Shown here: positions 32,410-41,639 of the stretch, piece after piece
How positions within the stretch are numbered: position 1 is the first letter of the stretch
How the letters are laid out: every line of letters starts with the position of its first letter
Assembly (NCBI GenBank): GCA_026196475.1
Contig: JAPHTA010000016.1
Location: forward strand, 1-41,639
Reading direction: 5' to 3'
DNA: 41,639 nt
Source of the DNA: Sedimenticola sp.
GTDB lineage: Bacteria > Pseudomonadota > Gammaproteobacteria > Chromatiales > Chromatiaceae
Translations under genes and position numbers: made by a program
Notes under the pieces: generated by a model
The model's input: the letters and a program-made list of their open reading frames with translations, nothing else
What the model was told of the DNA's origin: nothing
The model's database searches: none

Positions 32410-33447
32410 ATGAGCGAGGAGCGAATCATCAGTGCCGAAGCGGGCAGCGAGGACGCGGTTATCGATCGCGCCATCCGGCCCCGCCTGCTGGCCGACTACG
32501 TGGGCCAACCGGTGGTCCGGGAACAGATGGAGATCTTCATTCCCGCCGCACGCAACCGGGGCGAGGCGCTGGATCATGTACTGATCTTTGGCCCGCCGGG
32601 CCTGGGCAAGACCACCCTGGCCCATATCATCGCCAACGAGATGGAGGTCAACCTGCGCCAGACCTCCGGCCCGGTGCTGGAGAAACCGGGTGACCTGGCG
32701 GCCCTGCTGACCAACCTGGAACCCCATGACGTGCTGTTCGTGGACGAGATCCACCGCCTCAGTCCGGTGGTGGAGGAGGTGCTCTACCCGGCGATGGAGG
32801 ATTTCCAGCTCGACATCATGATCGGCGAGGGACCGGCTGCCCGCTCCATCAAGCTGGACCTGCCCCCCTTTACCCTGGTCGGTGCCACTACCCGCGCCGG
32901 CCTGCTGACCTCACCGCTGCGGGACCGTTTCGGCATCGTGCAGCGGCTGGAGTTTTACTCCAACGAGGACCTGACCCGTATCGTTCAGCGCTCGGCGGGG
33001 ATACTCAACATACCGACCGACCCCTCCGGCGCGACCGAGATCGCCCGTCGATCCCGGGGTACGCCCCGCATCGCCAACCGGCTGCTGCGGCGGGTGCGTG
33101 ACTATGCCCAGGTCAAGGCGGCCGGAGAGGTGACAGCCGAGGTGGCGGACAGTGCGCTGGGCATGCTCAAGGTGGACGGCAGCGGCTTTGATATCATGGA
33201 CCGCAAGCTGCTGGAGGCGATCATCAGCAAGTTCGATGGCGGCCCGGTGGGGGTCGACAGCCTGGCCGCGGCCATTGGCGAGGAGCGGGGTACGATCGAG
33301 GATGTACTGGAGCCATTCCTTATCCAGCAGGGGTTCATGATGCGGACCCCGCGTGGTCGGGTGGCCACCAGTGCGGCCTACCTCCATTTCGGCCTGAAGC
33401 CGAAACATGAGGCGTCGGAGGCGAACGGTTCCGGTAACCTTTTCTGA
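32410..33447 (+). CDS. ruvB: Holliday junction branch migration helicase RuvB
   Basis: A 345-residue AAA+ motor that drives branch migration with RuvA. The Walker A is [14 protein letters not shown], Walker B is LFVDEIHRL, sensor 1 lies in [11 protein letters not shown], and the arginine finger region is [10 protein letters not shown]. The C-terminal winged helix contains [18 protein letters not shown] and TPRGRVAT. It is the third of the ruvCAB genes, directly followed by ybgC. Confidence 0.97.
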   Translation: MSEERIISAEAGSEDAVIDRAIRPRLLADYVGQPVVREQMEIFIPAARNRGEALDHVLIFGPPGLGKTTLAHIIANEMEVNLRQTSGPVLEKPGDLAALLTNLEPHDVLFVDEIHRLSPVVEEVLYPAMEDFQLDIMIGEGPAARSIKLDLPPFTLVGATTRAGLLTSPLRDRFGIVQRLEFYSNEDLTRIVQRSAGILNIPTDPSGATEIARRSRGTPRIANRLLRRVRDYAQVKAAGEVTAEVADSALGMLKVDGSGFDIMDRKLLEAIISKFDGGPVGVDSLAAAIGEERGTIEDVLEPFLIQQGFMMRTPRGRVATSAAYLHFGLKPKHEASEANGSGNLF

Positions 33448-33459
33448 ATTGTGACGGTG

Positions 33460-33870
33460 ATGAAGGAATTTCTCTGGCCGGTAAGGGTCTACTACGAAGA
33501 CACGGATTCCGGTGGTGTGGTGTACTATGCCAACTACCTTAAATTCATGGAGCGGGGGCGCACCGAGTGGCTGCGCAGCCTGGGCTTCGAACAGGATGAA
33601 CTGCGGGAAAAAGAGGGGATCCTGTTCGCGGTACGCAAGGTCGAGGTGGACTATCTCTCACCGGCCCGCTTCAATGACGCGTTACTGGTGAGTGTAGAAA
33701 TCCAGTCAAGGGGAAAAGCGAGTTTGGTCTTCCGGCAGGAAATCAGGTCTGAGGCGGACGGCGGCGTATTGTGCCGTGGCGCGGTGAAGGTCGCCTGCCT
33801 CGACCAGTCCGGCTTTCACCCCGTACCTATTCCAACTGCCCTGCTGTCGGTGATTGCTGATGACGTCTGA
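33460..33870 (+). CDS. ybgC: Tol-Pal associated acyl-CoA thioesterase YbgC
   Basis: A 136-residue hot-dog fold thioesterase. The signature is VYYEDTDSGGVVYYANYLKF, with the catalytic aspartate, and MERGRTEWLRSLGF. YbgC hydrolyses acyl-CoA or acyl-carrier-protein thioesters and is placed at the start of tol-pal operons, where it may link to phospholipid metabolism. GTG at 33451 is an alternative start to ATG 33460. Its end overlaps tolQ by 11 bases. Confidence 0.95.
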   Translation: MKEFLWPVRVYYEDTDSGGVVYYANYLKFMERGRTEWLRSLGFEQDELREKEGILFAVRKVEVDYLSPARFNDALLVSVEIQSRGKASLVFRQEIRSEADGGVLCRGAVKVACLDQSGFHPVPIPTALLSVIADDV

Positions 33871-34537
33871 CCTCTCCTTCGTGGCCCTGGTGATAGGCGC
33901 CAGTCCCCTGGTGCAATTGGTGATGGCGGCCCTGATGCTGGCCTCGGTCATCTCCTGGACCATGATTTTTGATCGCTCCCGGGTTCTGAAACGGGCGCGT
34001 CGGGCGGCGGAGCTGTTCGAACGCCGTTTCTGGTCGGGAGGGGACCTGGGTGACCTGTACCGCCAGGTGGAGCGCGAGAACGGCGATACCACCGGCATGG
34101 CCACCATATTCCATGCCGGATTCCGCGAATTCGCCCGCCTCAAGAAGAACCCGGATATCGAGCCCATGGCGGTGGTTGAGGGCGCCCGGCGTACCATGCA
34201 TGTGGCGATCAACCGGGAGATGGACGGTCTGGAGAACAACCTGTCGTTCCTGGCCACGGTCGGTTCCACCAGCCCCTACGTGGGCCTGTTCGGTACCGTG
34301 TGGGGGATCATGAACTCGTTCCACGCCCTCGGCAGCGTCAAGCAGGCCACCCTCTCCCTGGTCGCCCCGGGTATCGCCGAGGCACTGATCGCCACCGCCA
34401 TGGGGCTGTTCGCGGCCATTCCGGCGGTGGTCGCCTACAACCGCTATTCCAACGACGTCGAGCGGCTGAACGGGCGCTACGAGGACTTCCTGGACGAGTT
34501 CACCACCATACTGCAACGGCAGGCCCATGTGCAGTAA
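33860..34537 (+). CDS. tolQ: Tol-Pal system proton channel subunit TolQ
   Basis: A 225-residue inner-membrane protein of the MotA/ExbB/TolQ family with three membrane segments: about 13-35, 130-155 and 165-190. The conserved core TVGSTSPYVGLFGTVWGIMN, then APGIAEALIATAMGLFAAIP, is present. TolQ and TolR use the proton gradient to energise TolA during outer-membrane constriction. The ATG at 33860 gives the family start and overlaps ybgC, indicating coupling. Confidence 0.97.
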   Translation: MTSDLSFVALVIGASPLVQLVMAALMLASVISWTMIFDRSRVLKRARRAAELFERRFWSGGDLGDLYRQVERENGDTTGMATIFHAGFREFARLKKNPDIEPMAVVEGARRTMHVAINREMDGLENNLSFLATVGSTSPYVGLFGTVWGIMNSFHALGSVKQATLSLVAPGIAEALIATAMGLFAAIPAVVAYNRYSNDVERLNGRYEDFLDEFTTILQRQAHVQ

Positions 34538-34561
34538 GCGGGACGGGCGGGAGATCCGGCG

Positions 34562-34987
<426 letters not shown>

Positions 34988-34994
34988 GTCGACC

Positions 34995-35990
34995 ATGTGG
35001 CAGATCCTCAAGCGCAACCCGCTGGCCGCCGTCATCGCCGTGCTCATGCACCTGGTGATCATCCTGTTCCTGGTGGTGGGGGTGGACTGGCTGAACCCGC
35101 CGGAACCGCCTAAGGTGAATGTCAACGTGGTCCAGGCCCAGGTGGTGGACGAGCAGCAGGTGCGGGAGCAGGTGCAGCGGCTGAAGCAGAACGAGGCCGA
35201 GGAGAAGGCGGCCCGGGAGCGGGCCAGGGCAGCGGAGGAGCAGCGACTGGCGGAGCTGAAAAAACAGCAGGAGGCGGAGCGGAAGCGACTTGCCGAGCTG
35301 GAGAAACAGCGCCAGGAGGAGAGTCGCAAGCGGGAGGCGGCGAAGCAGCAACGCCTGAAAGAGGAGCAGCGGCGCAAGACGGCGGAGCAGGAGCGGATCA
35401 AGGCGGAGCAGGCGCGCAAGGCGGCCGAGGCCAGGCGTCTTGAAGAGCAGAAGGCGCAGGAAGCGGCGGAGGCCAAGCGCCAGGCGGAGGAGCAGCGGCG
35501 CCAGGAGGCGGCGGCGAAACAGGCGGCCGAGGAGAAGAAGCGCAAGGCGGAAGAGGCCCGGCGCAAGGCGGAAGCGGAGAAGAAGCGCCAGGCCGAGGAG
35601 GAGAAACGTCGCAAGGCGGAAGCGGAGCGCAAGCGCAAGGCGGCCGAAGAGGCGGCGCGCAAGGCGCGTGAGGATGAGCTGATTGCGGCCATGGAGGCTG
35701 AGCACAATGCACGCGAGGTGGACCGCTACCGGATTCAGATCTCGCAGAAGGTGGTACGTTCCTGGCTCCGGCCGGCCGGTATCAGCGACGGCCTGAAGTG
35801 TACCCTGCGGGTGCGCCTGGCTCCCGGTGGCGCGGTGCTGGCGGTGAGCGTGATCGGCAGCAGCGGCAATGACGCGTTTGATCGCTCGGCGAGCGCGGCC
35901 GTTTACAAGGCGGACCCGCTACCGGTGCCCTCCGGGGCGCTGTTCGAGCAGTTCCGTGACCTGAATTTTGTATTTGACCCCAACAAGTAA
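34995..35990 (+). CDS. tolA: Tol-Pal system protein TolA with long helical EAK-rich region
   Basis: A 331-residue protein anchored by one membrane segment (about 10-32). Residues about 50-235 are an unbroken charged helix of Lys, Glu, Ala, Arg and Gln, which spans the periplasm. The C-terminal domain (about 240-331: [20 protein letters not shown], then [20 protein letters not shown]) contacts TolB, Pal and CpoB. It transmits force from TolQR to the outer membrane. The repetitive coding of the helix makes long meaningless open frames on the other strand. Confidence 0.97.
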   Translation: MWQILKRNPLAAVIAVLMHLVIILFLVVGVDWLNPPEPPKVNVNVVQAQVVDEQQVREQVQRLKQNEAEEKAARERARAAEEQRLAELKKQQEAERKRLAELEKQRQEESRKREAAKQQRLKEEQRRKTAEQERIKAEQARKAAEARRLEEQKAQEAAEAKRQAEEQRRQEAAAKQAAEEKKRKAEEARRKAEAEKKRQAEEEKRRKAEAERKRKAAEEAARKAREDELIAAMEAEHNAREVDRYRIQISQKVVRSWLRPAGISDGLKCTLRVRLAPGGAVLAVSVIGSSGNDAFDRSASAAVYKADPLPVPSGALFEQFRDLNFVFDPNK

Positions 35991-35995
35991 AGATT

Positions 35996-37315
35996 ATGAA
36001 TAAACGAATTGTCGGATTACTGTTTTTGCTGCTGTGGGCCATACGCGCCGGAGCGGCACCCCTTACCATCGAGATCACCGAGGGTGCCGAGGGTGCACTA
36101 CCGGTCGCGGTGGTGCCGTTCGGCTGGCAGGGTCCCGGGGCATCCGATATCGGGGAGACCCTGGCCGGGATCGTGCGCAGTGACCTGCAACGCAGCGGCC
36201 GCTTCAACACCCTGCCGGTAAAGGACATGCTGGCCCGGCCACAATCGGATGCGGACGTGGAGTTTCGTGACTGGAAGGTGCTGGGTATGGATAACCTGGT
36301 GGTGGGGCACGTGCGCCCCAACGGCCAGGACGGCTACCTGGTCCGCTTCCAGCTGTTCGACGTGTTCAAGGGCGAGCAGTTGACCGGGTACAACTTTCCC
36401 ACCACCCGCCGCGACCTGCGCTCCACCGCGCACAAGATCGCCGACATCATCTACGAGAAGCTGACCGGGCAGCCGGGCGCCTTCGACACCCGGATCGCCT
36501 ACGTGGTCTCCTCGCAACTGGCAGACGGCAGTCAGGAGGTCTCGCTCAAGGTGGCGGACGCGGACGGTTTCGACCCGCAGACCATCGTCACCTCCTCCGA
36601 GCCCCTGATGTCCCCGGCCTGGGCACCCGACGGGCGGCGCCTCGCCTACGTCTCGTTCGAGCAGAAGAAGGCCTCGGTCTACGTACAGGAGGTGTTTACC
36701 GGGCGGCGCATGAAGGTGGCCTCGTTCAAGGGCATCAACGGCGCCCCGGCCTGGTCGCCAGACGGCCGCAAGCTGGCCCTGACCCTGTCCAAGGACGGCA
36801 ACCCGGATATCTACGTGCTGAACCTGAACCGCAACAGCCTGACCCGGCTGACCGATCACTACGCGATCGACACCGAACCGGCCTGGTCGCCGGACGGGGA
36901 CAGCGTGGTCTTCACCTCGGACCGGGGTGGCCAGCCACAGATCTACCGGGTTTCCGCCTTCGGCGGCAAGGTGAGCCGGCTTACTTTCGAGGGGGCCTAT
37001 AACGCCCGTGCCTCCTACGCCCCGGATGGCCAGTCCCTGACACTGGTGACCCGCCAGGGCGGTGACTACCGGATCGCGCTGCTCGATCTTCGCAACAGCG
37101 GCCTGCAGGTGCTGAGCGACGGACGGCTTGACGAGTCGCCCAGCTTTGCCCCCAACGGCAGCATGATCATCTACGCCACCAAGATCAACGGCAAGGGCGA
37201 ACTTGCCGCGGTCTCGGTGGATGGCCGCATTCGACAGCGGCTGGCGCTTCAGGAGGGTGATGTCCGGGAACCGGTCTGGTCACCCTATACCAAAACCAAC
37301 AGGAGAAACCCATGA
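35996..37315 (+). CDS. tolB: Tol-Pal system beta-propeller protein TolB
   Basis: A 439-residue periplasmic protein. Residues 1-22 are a signal peptide ([15 protein letters not shown]). An N-terminal domain (about 25-165) is followed by a six-bladed propeller with repeated [11 protein letters not shown]-type motifs ([48 protein letters not shown]). TolB binds Pal and TolA and controls Pal mobility. Its stop overlaps the pal start as ATGA (37312-37315). Confidence 0.97.
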   Translation: MNKRIVGLLFLLLWAIRAGAAPLTIEITEGAEGALPVAVVPFGWQGPGASDIGETLAGIVRSDLQRSGRFNTLPVKDMLARPQSDADVEFRDWKVLGMDNLVVGHVRPNGQDGYLVRFQLFDVFKGEQLTGYNFPTTRRDLRSTAHKIADIIYEKLTGQPGAFDTRIAYVVSSQLADGSQEVSLKVADADGFDPQTIVTSSEPLMSPAWAPDGRRLAYVSFEQKKASVYVQEVFTGRRMKVASFKGINGAPAWSPDGRKLALTLSKDGNPDIYVLNLNRNSLTRLTDHYAIDTEPAWSPDGDSVVFTSDRGGQPQIYRVSAFGGKVSRLTFEGAYNARASYAPDGQSLTLVTRQGGDYRIALLDLRNSGLQVLSDGRLDESPSFAPNGSMIIYATKINGKGELAAVSVDGRIRQRLALQEGDVREPVWSPYTKTNRRNP

Positions 37316-37866
37316 AACCGAGTACGCTCAAGCTCACCGCCGCCCTGGCCCTGACCCTGCTGCTGGCAGGCTGCGCCGGGATGCCCGGCATGTCCGGAGG
37401 GGACGACGCCAGGGAGGGCGCCCCGGTAGCCGACGCCGGACAGGACGGGACTGACGGGGCCACTGCCGGTGCCGAGACCACCGGTGCCATCGAGGGCGGC
37501 GCCTGGACCGGCAGCCCGCTGGAGAACCCGGACAGCCTGCTCTATACCAAGATCATCTACTTCGACTACGATTCGGACCAGGTCAGGGCTGACTACCAGG
37601 ATGCGGTAATGGCCCACGGTGCCTACCTGGCGGCCAATCCCGAGGTGACGGTGACGATCGAGGGGCATGCCGACGAACGGGGTTCCCGCGAGTACAATAT
37701 CGCCCTTGGCGAACGCCGGGCCAACGGGGTGAAACGGCTGTTGTTGACCCAGGGCGCCCTGGATTCCCAGATTATCACCATCAGCTACGGCGAGGAGCGG
37801 CCAGCTGCGATGGGCTCCGGTGAGACCTCCTGGGAGCTCAACCGGCGGGCCGAGTTTGTCTATTGA
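37312..37866 (+). CDS. pal: Peptidoglycan-associated lipoprotein Pal
   Basis: A 184-residue outer-membrane lipoprotein. The lipobox LLLAGC puts the lipidated cysteine at residue 21. A flexible acidic linker (about 22-70, rich in Gly, Ala and Asp) precedes the OmpA-like domain with [30 protein letters not shown] and the C-terminal [11 protein letters not shown]. It anchors the outer membrane to peptidoglycan. The AGGAG ribosome site lies within the tolB end. A hairpin follows before cpoB. Confidence 0.97.
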   Translation: MKPSTLKLTAALALTLLLAGCAGMPGMSGGDDAREGAPVADAGQDGTDGATAGAETTGAIEGGAWTGSPLENPDSLLYTKIIYFDYDSDQVRADYQDAVMAHGAYLAANPEVTVTIEGHADERGSREYNIALGERRANGVKRLLLTQGALDSQIITISYGEERPAAMGSGETSWELNRRAEFVY

Positions 37867-37873
37867 TCCAGTC

Positions 37874-37898
37874 CACCCTGCCCGGAGACGGCAGGGTG
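37874..37898 (+). other. Intercistronic hairpin between pal and cpoB
   Basis: CACCCTGCC and GGCAGGGTG form a perfect nine-base stem around a seven-base loop. No T run follows, so it is unlikely to be a strong intrinsic terminator. It may protect the abundant pal message from 3' decay or attenuate cpoB-queE-queC expression. Confidence 0.5.
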
Positions 37899-37920
37899 CA
37901 GCTATTGCGGGAGAAGCGCG

Positions 37921-38787
37921 GTGAGAAGAGAACAGCATGCACTTTGGATCGGTCTGCTTCTGCTGGTGTCGACCCAGTCGCTGGTGGCCCAGCAGCGTCC
38001 GGCGGCGGCGCCGGAGCAGACCCAGTTGCAGCGCATTGAGCTGCTGGAGCGCCGGTTGTCGGCGATGTCCGACCTGGTACTGCAGGTGGACGCGTTGCAG
38101 CGCGAGGTGCAGCAGTTGCGGGGCGAGATCGAGGTGCAGAATCACGCCATGGACGCCCTCAAGAAGCGACAGCGGGACCTCTACCTGGACGTGGATCAGC
38201 GACTCAACCAGCTCTCCCATGGCAGTGCCCCGATGAGTGCCGCGCCGTCGCAGGTGTCTCCAGCCCCCGTGGTTGATGGCGGTCAGCCGGCAGCGGATCA
38301 GGCACCCGCCGGTCCGGCCGCCACAGCGGATACGGAGACGGCATCTCCAGTGGCTCAGGCGCCGACTGGGCAACCGGCTCTGGCCGCTCCTGTCGACCCG
38401 GTGGCGGAAGAGGCGGACTACAAGGCCGCTTTCGGCCTGCTGATGCAGCGACGCTATGGCGAGGCGAAAACCGCGTTTCAGCAGTTCCTGTCCCGCTACG
38501 GAGGCGGCAGCTATGCCGATAATGCCCAGTACTGGCTGGCCGAGGCGAGTTATGTGACCCGGGACTTCGATGTTGCCCTGGGCGAGTTCCAGAAGGTGAT
38601 CAAAGACTATCCTGACAGCAGCAAGGTGCCGGATGCGATGCTGAAGAGCAGTTTTATCCACTACGAGAAGGAGCAGTGGGAGGCAGCGCGCGAGATTCTG
38701 CAGAAGCTGGTCACCCTCTATCCCAGCTCCACAGCCAGCCGACTGGCCACCAAGCGCCTTGACCGGATGCAGGCAGAAGGGCACTAG
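37921..38787 (+). CDS. cpoB: Cell division coordinator CpoB (YbgF)
   Basis: A 288-residue periplasmic protein. It starts with GTG after GGGAGAAG, and residues 1-23 are a signal peptide ending SLVAQ. A coiled coil (about 35-100, QRIELLERRLSAMSDLVLQV) is followed by a Pro/Ala-rich linker and C-terminal tetratricopeptide repeats (about 165-288, DYKAAFGLLMQRRYGEAKTA and ALGEFQKVIKDYPDSSKVPD). CpoB links peptidoglycan synthesis to Tol-driven outer-membrane constriction. queE begins directly after its stop. Confidence 0.95.
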   Translation: MRREQHALWIGLLLLVSTQSLVAQQRPAAAPEQTQLQRIELLERRLSAMSDLVLQVDALQREVQQLRGEIEVQNHAMDALKKRQRDLYLDVDQRLNQLSHGSAPMSAAPSQVSPAPVVDGGQPAADQAPAGPAATADTETASPVAQAPTGQPALAAPVDPVAEEADYKAAFGLLMQRRYGEAKTAFQQFLSRYGGGSYADNAQYWLAEASYVTRDFDVALGEFQKVIKDYPDSSKVPDAMLKSSFIHYEKEQWEAAREILQKLVTLYPSSTASRLATKRLDRMQAEGH

Positions 38788-39429
38788 GTGACCCGGCTGC
38801 GCATCACCGAGATCTTCCATTCGCTGCAGGGTGAATCGGACAGCGTGGGCCTGCCCACCACCTTCGTGCGCCTGACCGGCTGCCCCCTGCGTTGCGGCTA
38901 CTGCGATACGGCGTACGCTTTCAAGGGCGGGGAGTGGATGGACCTGCCGCAGATCATGCAGCGCGTGGCCGGATTCGGTGCCCGCTATGTAACCGTGACC
39001 GGTGGAGAGCCCCTGGCCCAGGAGGGCTGCCATGAACTGCTTGGGGCACTGTGTGATGCGGGGTATCGGGTATCACTTGAGACCAGCGGTGCGCTGGATA
39101 TCGCCCCGGTCGATCCGCGGGTGGTGAACGTGATGGACCTGAAGACCCCTGCCTCCGGTGAGATGGAACGCAACCTGTACGAAAACATCGATCACCTGAA
39201 GCCCCGGGACCAGGTAAAGTTCGTGATCTGTGACGAGGGAGACTACCACTGGTCCCGTGACCAGCTCGAAAAGTGGCAACTGGCGGAGCGTTGCCAGGTG
39301 CTGTTCTCGCCCGTTGCCGGGCAGCTGGAACCTTCGCAACTGGCCGACTGGATACTGCGCGACCGCCTGCCGGTCCGTTTCCAGATTCAGCTGCACAAAT
39401 ACCTCTGGGGCGACGTCTCCGGGCGCTGA
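38788..39429 (+). CDS. queE: 7-carboxy-7-deazaguanine synthase QueE
   Basis: A 213-residue radical SAM enzyme in queuosine biosynthesis, converting carboxy-tetrahydropterin to 7-carboxy-7-deazaguanine. The cluster cysteines lie in [16 protein letters not shown] (CxxxCxxC). Other signs are [20 protein letters not shown] at the start and [14 protein letters not shown] for SAM binding. It starts with GTG immediately after the cpoB stop and is followed by queC 17 bases later. Confidence 0.95.
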   Translation: MTRLRITEIFHSLQGESDSVGLPTTFVRLTGCPLRCGYCDTAYAFKGGEWMDLPQIMQRVAGFGARYVTVTGGEPLAQEGCHELLGALCDAGYRVSLETSGALDIAPVDPRVVNVMDLKTPASGEMERNLYENIDHLKPRDQVKFVICDEGDYHWSRDQLEKWQLAERCQVLFSPVAGQLEPSQLADWILRDRLPVRFQIQLHKYLWGDVSGR

Positions 39430-39446
39430 GCAGGGAGGGGCGGTTT

Positions 39447-40121
39447 ATGCGGAAAGCGGTAATTCTTCTCTCTGGCGGCCTTGATTCTGCCACCGTGCTG
39501 GCGATTGCCCGGGAACAGGGCTTTGCCTGTCATACCCTCAGCCTGGCCTATGGCCAGCGCCATAGCGTGGAGCTACAGGCGGCACAGCGGGTGGCGCAGG
39601 CCCTCGGTGCAGTGGAGCACAAGGTGATCCCGATTGCGCTGGACGCCTTTGGCGGTTCCGCACTTACCGATCAAAAGATCGCGGTGCCGGAGGAAGCGAC
39701 GGAAGGTATACCGGTTACTTATGTACCGGCGCGCAATACCATCTTCCTCTCCCTGGCCCTGGGCTGGGCCGAGGTGCTGGGTGCCCGGGACCTGTTTCTC
39801 GGGGTCAACGCGGTGGACTATTCCGGCTACCCGGATTGCCGGTCCGAGTTTGTCCAGGCCTTCGAACGATTGGCCAACCTGGCCACCAAGGCCGGAGTCG
39901 AAGGCAGCCGTTTCACGGTCCATGCACCGCTGATCGAGATGAGCAAGGCAGAGATCATCCGCCAGGGCAGCGCGCTGGGGGTCGACTACGGAATTACGGT
40001 CTCCTGTTACCAGGCCGATGCAAACGGTACCGCTTGCGGGGTATGCGACTCCTGCCGCCTGCGCGCCCGGGGGTTTGCGGACGCCGGGGTACCGGATCCC
40101 ACCCCCTACCGGCAGAAATAG
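39447..40121 (+). CDS. queC: 7-cyano-7-deazaguanine synthase QueC
   Basis: A 224-residue ATP-dependent enzyme turning 7-carboxy-7-deazaguanine into preQ0. The PP-loop is [17 protein letters not shown], and the zinc site is formed by late cysteines in [40 protein letters not shown] and [19 protein letters not shown] are family segments. ATG 39447 gives the usual N-terminus ([11 protein letters not shown]) with GGGAGGGG upstream. Together with QueE it belongs to the standard tol-pal-queEC block. Confidence 0.96.
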   Translation: MRKAVILLSGGLDSATVLAIAREQGFACHTLSLAYGQRHSVELQAAQRVAQALGAVEHKVIPIALDAFGGSALTDQKIAVPEEATEGIPVTYVPARNTIFLSLALGWAEVLGARDLFLGVNAVDYSGYPDCRSEFVQAFERLANLATKAGVEGSRFTVHAPLIEMSKAEIIRQGSALGVDYGITVSCYQADANGTACGVCDSCRLRARGFADAGVPDPTPYRQK

Positions 40122-40206
40122 CCCTATAACCAAAAACCCCAGTAGATCATCCTTCCCTAATAGGCTAATCTTGCCCCTCCGGTCGCTGCAGGCCGGTACA
40201 AGAACA

Positions 40207-40222
40207 GGCATCCCGAGATGCC
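40207..40222 (+). other. Small hairpin in the leader of the YeeE gene
   Basis: GGCATC, CCGA and GATGCC form a six-base stem with a four-base loop, ending 26 bases before the ATG and before the GAGGAGG ribosome site. It lies in the 127-base gap between queC and the YeeE/YedE gene, where no convincing promoter was recognised. Function is unknown. Confidence 0.35.
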
Positions 40223-40248
40223 GGTGCCGAGGTTTGAGGAGGTAAAGC

Positions 40249-41511
40249 ATGACTTTCGAGTCCTTTTTCACAGCCCAGTCGTACCTGTTGTGGGCTACTT
40301 TCGTCATTGCCCTGGTTATGGGTGCCGTGGTCAACAAGACCAACTTCTGCACCATGGGTGCGGTATCCGACGCTGTCAACATGAGTGACATGGGCCGTAT
40401 GCGGGCCTGGTTCCTGGCCATTGCCGTCGCCATGATCGGGGTGGTGGTACTCGAATACGCCGGTGTGCTGAACACCGGTGACTCCTTCCCCCCCTACCGA
40501 AGTGGCCAGCTGATCTGGGCCGAGAACATCCTCGGCGGGCTGATGTTCGGTGTCGGCATGACCCTGGCCTCCGGTTGCGGCAACAAGACCCTGATTCGCA
40601 TTGGTGGCGGCAACCTGAAATCGATCTTGGTGCTGCTGATCATTGCCGTAATCGCCTTCTACATGATCAATCCCTTCCCGGGATCGGACCAGACCCTGAT
40701 GTCGGTACTGTTCTATGACTGGATCCGGCCCCTTTCCATCTCCCTTGGAAGTTCCCAGGACCTGGGGGCGCTGGTGGCCGGCGACAGTGCGCCGACGGCG
40801 CGCCTGGTGATTGGCCTGGTGCTGGGACTGGGACTGCTGTTCTTTGTCTTCAGGTCTGCTGATTTCCGTGGCAGCTTCGATAATATACTCGGCGGTCTGG
40901 TGGTGGGGCTGGCGGTTCTGGCGGCCTGGTATGTGAGCGCCAACGTATCCCTGGACCTGGATGGCGAGAGCTACTCGTTGCAGGGCTACGTGCAGCAGTG
41001 GGACTTCCTGGCTGACTCGGCGGCCGGCAAGCCCGCCGATAGCCGGCCCCTGAGCACCCAGTCGTTCACCTTCATCAATCCCATGGGCCAGACCCTGGGC
41101 TACGCCGCCTCCGGATTCAAGACCACCCTTCTCACCTTTGGTGTGATGGCCCTGCTGGGAGTGATCGCCGGCTCCCTGCTCTGGTCCCTGGTCAGCCGCA
41201 GTTTCCGGATTGAGTGGTTCGTCAACTTCCGGGACTTCCTGACCCATGTTATCGGTGCCGTCCTGATGGGCTTTGGCGGCGTGCTCGCGATGGGTTGTAC
41301 CATCGGCCAGGGAATCACCGGTACCTCGACCCTGGCACTGGGCTCCTTCCTGGCACTCGGGGCGATCATTCTCGGCAGCGCTCTGACCATGAAGGTGCAG
41401 TACTACAAGCTGGTCTACGAGGAGGAGGCGAGTTTCTTCAAGGCGCTGCTGACCGGCCTGGTGGACCTGAAACTCCTGCCCGAGCGACTGCGCAAGCTGG
41501 AGGCGGTGTAA
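40249..41511 (+). CDS. YeeE/YedE family sulfur-compound transporter (TsuA-like)
   Basis: A 420-residue inner-membrane protein with about ten to twelve membrane segments and two similar halves. Three cysteines sit in the conserved places known to relay thiosulfate in TsuA: C34 in NFCTMG, C110 in ASGCGNKTL and C350 in AMGCTIGQGITG. This supports uptake of thiosulfate or a similar sulfur compound. A periplasmic stretch of about 80 residues between the halves (around 215-300) is longer than in short family members. The GAGGAGG ribosome site is excellent. No TusA-like partner is next to it. It lies between queC and tRNA-Lys, a spot normally without this gene in Pseudomonas. Confidence 0.85.
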   Translation: MTFESFFTAQSYLLWATFVIALVMGAVVNKTNFCTMGAVSDAVNMSDMGRMRAWFLAIAVAMIGVVVLEYAGVLNTGDSFPPYRSGQLIWAENILGGLMFGVGMTLASGCGNKTLIRIGGGNLKSILVLLIIAVIAFYMINPFPGSDQTLMSVLFYDWIRPLSISLGSSQDLGALVAGDSAPTARLVIGLVLGLGLLFFVFRSADFRGSFDNILGGLVVGLAVLAAWYVSANVSLDLDGESYSLQGYVQQWDFLADSAAGKPADSRPLSTQSFTFINPMGQTLGYAASGFKTTLLTFGVMALLGVIAGSLLWSLVSRSFRIEWFVNFRDFLTHVIGAVLMGFGGVLAMGCTIGQGITGTSTLALGSFLALGAIILGSALTMKVQYYKLVYEEEASFFKALLTGLVDLKLLPERLRKLEAV

Positions 41512-41526
41512 GCCGCGCCCCGAGCG

Positions 41527-41554
41527 TTGACTGGGTCGGAGGGTGATGTATAAT
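41527..41554 (+). promoter_or_regulatory. Sigma-70 promoter of tRNA-Lys
   Basis: TTGACT (41527-41532), a 16-base spacer and a perfect TATAAT (41549-41554) lie 13 bases before the tRNA. A GC-rich stretch (CCCGCGC) follows the -10, as in promoters under stringent control. Confidence 0.8.
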
Positions 41555-41567
41555 CCCGCGCTTCGTT

Positions 41568-41639
41568 GGGCCGTTAGCTCAGTCGGTAGAGCAGTGGATT
41601 TTTAATCCATTGGTCGAAGGTTCGAATCCTTCACGGCCC
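41568..41639 (+). tRNA. tRNA-Lys(UUU), 3' end cut by the window edge
   Basis: The acceptor arms GGGCCGT and ACGGCCC pair perfectly. The D-arm (AGCTCAGTCGGTAGAGC), anticodon stem GTGGA/TCCAT with loop TTTTTAA giving anticodon TTT, and T-arm with TTCGAATC are complete. The window ends at base 72 of the mature tRNA, so the discriminator base and any encoded CCA are outside. Sequence closely resembles E. coli tRNA-Lys. Confidence 0.97.

Noticed and set aside
40165-41247. A 360-codon minus-strand frame over the YeeE gene
   Set aside because: Antisense to a protein with conserved cysteines and membrane segments; composition is rich in His, Gln and Gly.

Overview
The window is GC-rich (about 60% by eye), densely coded gammaproteobacterial chromosome. 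Housekeeping blocks support this: pmpR/yebC-ruvC-ruvA-ruvB-ybgC-tolQRAB-pal-cpoB-queE-queC-tRNA-Lys (the Pseudomonas-type order, with one extra gene), pepA-holC divergent from lptF-lptG, xseB-ispA, and separate parE and parC. The accessory content suggests a sulfur-oxidising, Chromatiales-like bacterium or possibly a methanotroph relative: a periplasmic methanethiol oxidase, a SulP anion transporter, a YeeE/YedE thiosulfate-type transporter and a hydroxylamine oxidoreductase. The genus cannot be fixed from sequence alone. No integrase, transposase, rRNA or CRISPR array is visible.

Layout. 1-1517: a truncated methanethiol oxidase gene (mtoX/SBP56) divergent from a TetR regulator, with a TetR-like operator inside the mtoX promoter. 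1577-6133: haoB and haoA (octaheme hydroxylamine oxidoreductase with the tyrosine that makes heme P460), divergent from a MocR-type PLP-dependent regulator. 6190-10258 (minus strand): SulP transporter, folE2, ispA and xseB. 10427-17590: parE, a CNP1-like protein, an unknown membrane transporter-like protein, a TrhA/hemolysin III protein and parC. 17630-22779: a small unknown gene with holC and pepA, then divergent lptF-lptG, then an RDD protein. 22935-30360: a PilZ protein, a membrane histidine kinase with FixJ-type regulator, a DUF971-MoaD fusion, a TatD-linked radical SAM enzyme, an HDOD-GAF-like protein and an alpha/beta hydrolase. 30457-41639: the Holliday-junction, Tol-Pal and queuosine block, the YeeE transporter and tRNA-Lys(UUU).

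How the genes work together. haoA and haoB form a two-gene operon with overlapping start and stop codons, closed by a hairpin with a T-rich tail. Neither cytochrome c554 nor cM552 follows, and no ammonia or methane monooxygenase is in the window. The only regulator beside the operon binds PLP, a cofactor that reacts chemically with hydroxylamine. This suggests a hydroxylamine-sensing switch, the most interesting candidate system here. mtoX and the TetR gene form a similar self-contained pair on the other side of haoB. Tol-Pal, CpoB and LptFG belong to envelope maintenance; FolE2, QueE and QueC to GTP-derived deazapurine or folate pathways; RuvABC, XseB, ParCE and HolC to DNA replication and repair.

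All function calls rest on reading protein motifs and gene order by eye. No database search was run. Start codons were moved from the longest possible frame where a Shine-Dalgarno sequence, operon overlap or family alignment favoured another position.
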